Below, piece by piece: positions 16,735 through 17,735 of a DNA stretch of 17,735 nucleotides (positions are counted from its first letter, which is position 1; each line of letters begins with the position of its first letter). The position numbers and the translations under genes are program-made. Where the stretch lies: NCBI GenBank assembly GCA_022925895.1, contig JAKSYS010000852.1, positions 1 to 17,735 on the forward strand. Direction: 5' to 3'. The notes under the pieces are model-generated. The model saw nothing but the letters and a program-made list of their open reading frames with translations, was not told the origin of the DNA and searched no databases. The DNA comes from Fragilaria crotonensis (Eukaryota > Bacillariophyta > Fragilariophyceae > Fragilariales > Fragilariaceae).

Positions 16735-17268
16735 ATGTTCAGAATTTTGATCGCATCCGCAGTCCTCGCTGTTGCGAGTGGCCAATTCTGTCAAATTTGC
16801 GGAGCTGGCAAGGTCATCACATTACCCGCAGCCATCTATACTCCTCCCGGACGGGATCCCGTCGCCTGTGGAGACTTGCAAAAGGCAGGCATCGATGGCG
16901 ACACCGAAGTTTTTACCAATTGTGCATTCTTTCCAACACTTATTGGTACGATCTGCGGTTGCGTTGATGGTACCTTCGCGCCCACCACTGCTCCAGACAC
17001 TGCAGCCCCAGCTGCTCCATCGGAGCCCCCTGTTGCTACTGAAAACCCCGCCGGATCGGAGGCACCTGTCACGGACGCCCCCAACACTCCTCCACCAACT
17101 ACTGAACCAACCGCTCCACCGACGGCTCCTCCAACAACAAAAGCTCCAACCCTTGGAGGATCTACAGTTGTCGGTATGAAGATGAAGGTGAAGAAGGCGA
17201 AGGCGAAGAAGGTGAAGAAGGTTATGCTCAAGAAGAAGGAGAAGCTTGTCAAAAACGGCAACAACTAA
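16735..17268 (+). CDS. Secreted Cys-rich protein with Pro/Thr linker and Lys-rich tail (177 aa)
   Basis: A complete intronless gene from ATG 16735 to TAA 17266-17268. Residues 1-16 are a signal peptide (MFRILIASAVLAVASG) with likely cleavage before Gln17. Residues 17-80 form a compact head with six cysteines (C19, C22, C45, C63, C74, C76) in the pattern CxxCG, PGxxPVxCG, NC, CGC. Residues 81-140 are a Pro/Thr/Ala linker (APPTAPPTT) suited to O-glycosylation. Residues 148-173 are a strongly basic tail of KVKK/KAKK repeats. I recall similar CxxCGxG heads in diatom predicted proteins, but no tested function. A Lys-rich secreted tail would suit binding to silica or acidic polysaccharide in the cell wall; that is inference. 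Heavy codon-level repetition in the tail (AAG, GAAG) suggests repeat expansion. Confidence 0.88.
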   Translation: MFRILIASAVLAVASGQFCQICGAGKVITLPAAIYTPPGRDPVACGDLQKAGIDGDTEVFTNCAFFPTLIGTICGCVDGTFAPTTAPDTAAPAAPSEPPVATENPAGSEAPVTDAPNTPPPTTEPTAPPTAPPTTKAPTLGGSTVVGMKMKVKKAKAKKVKKVMLKKKEKLVKNGNN

Positions 17269-17639
17269 GGAGCCTTGGAACTGAAGGATAGTGTGGGGTA
17301 GCAGGTGTATCTGTTTTCTGTGACGTGACGCATGCATGGCAAACCAACGACGACGATGAAACTGCTAGTATGATGTTGTTGTGTAAACGAAGCAGGACAA
17401 ACTCTTGAATTTCGGTTTTACTAACATAGTGATGCTGTTGATAGCTGTTGTTGCTGCTCATAAGTGTGCACGTCTACCGGTAGAACATGATGGAGCATGT
17501 GGCCTTGCGGTTTTAGTGAGCATGTTTGCTTTCGTCGACGTGGGTGTAGTCGATCGGGTCGAGATTTGGAAGAGAGCAGTGGTTTTATTCGGTTTTCAGA
17601 CCACGTTTTGCAGCATCAGCTATGTTGGAATAACAATAG
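17269..17639. other. Spacer and 3' region of the secreted-protein gene
   Basis: No AATAAA signal is seen after the TAA. The palindrome TCTACCGGTAGA lies at about 17473-17484. The open frame 17405-17656 begins at a TTG and has no family features. If the minus-strand frame at the right edge is genuine, the two genes converge here. Confidence 0.4.
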
Positions 17640-17735
17640 TCATTTTGAGCCATTGACGAATTCCGGTGGTGTGCCTCCAATGAAAACTAGCTGTCCAGCA
17701 GGCGTCGTTGCACCACATAACCGGAAGTCGTCAGA
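17640..17735 (-). CDS. Possible 3' end of a minus-strand gene running off the window
   Basis: From the right edge a minus-strand frame reads 31 codons without a stop (starting SDDFRLCGATTPAG, then QLVFIGGTPPEFVNGSK) and ends in TGA at 17642-17640. The mix of residues looks like protein, unlike the spacer frames around it. It is too short to name and could be chance. Confidence 0.35.
   Translation of the reverse strand, partial: SDDFRLCGATTPAGQLVFIGGTPPEFVNGSK

Noticed and set aside
16822-17337. Minus-strand ORFs over the secreted-protein gene
   Set aside because: Mirror images of the Pro/Thr and Lys repeats (Val/Gly and Leu/Phe-rich), with no features of their own.
17405-17656. Short membrane protein
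   Set aside because: Opens at a TTG, has no supporting motif, and overlaps a more protein-like minus-strand frame at its end.

Overview
The window looks like nuclear DNA of a stramenopile, most likely a pennate diatom. The pointers are a LINE of the endonuclease-RT-RNase H type, a small secreted protein with a Cys-rich head, Pro/Thr linker and Lys-rich tail of a kind I associate with diatoms, long spacers, and many GTAC/CCGGTA palindromes. The organism call is inference; no rRNA, tRNA or organelle gene is visible.

Layout. Positions 1-3360 are gene-poor and hold a decayed minus-strand retrotransposon fragment (about 633-1330), a hairpin at 2748-2783 and a palindrome at 1577-1592. Positions 3379-12360 are a full-length non-LTR retrotransposon, about 8.98 kb, bounded by a perfect 16-bp target-site duplication (3363-3378 and 12361-12376). 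It has two long ORFs joined by an ATGA stop/start overlap at 6471-6474. ORF1 (about 1,000 codons) carries an unrecognised N-terminal region, an alpha/beta module and a coiled coil. ORF2 (about 1,900 codons) carries an APE-type endonuclease, a reverse transcriptase, an RNase H, a zinc-binding motif and a further conserved C-terminal domain. Each ORF is broken by three single-base-type frameshifts, most sitting on four-base homopolymers, with no other nonsense codons. The element ends in two strong stem-loops and a T-rich tail.

Positions 12463-15500 are repeat-rich. A near-perfect 33/34-bp inverted repeat containing TGACGTCA (12694-12727 and 15350-15382) encloses ten tandem 73-bp units, then about three units of the same family in opposite orientation, then a broken minus-strand coding region (about 14291-15012). 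This may be a 2.7-kb terminal-inverted-repeat element.

The right end holds a direct repeat (15711-15853), several palindromes, the one convincing host gene (16735-17268, plus strand, secreted Cys-rich/Lys-tailed protein), and what may be the 3' end of a minus-strand gene running off the right edge (17640-17735).

How the parts relate: the LINE inserted recently, as its duplication is perfect. The left pseudogene is an older, distantly related copy of the same kind of element, so the locus has accumulated mobile DNA repeatedly.
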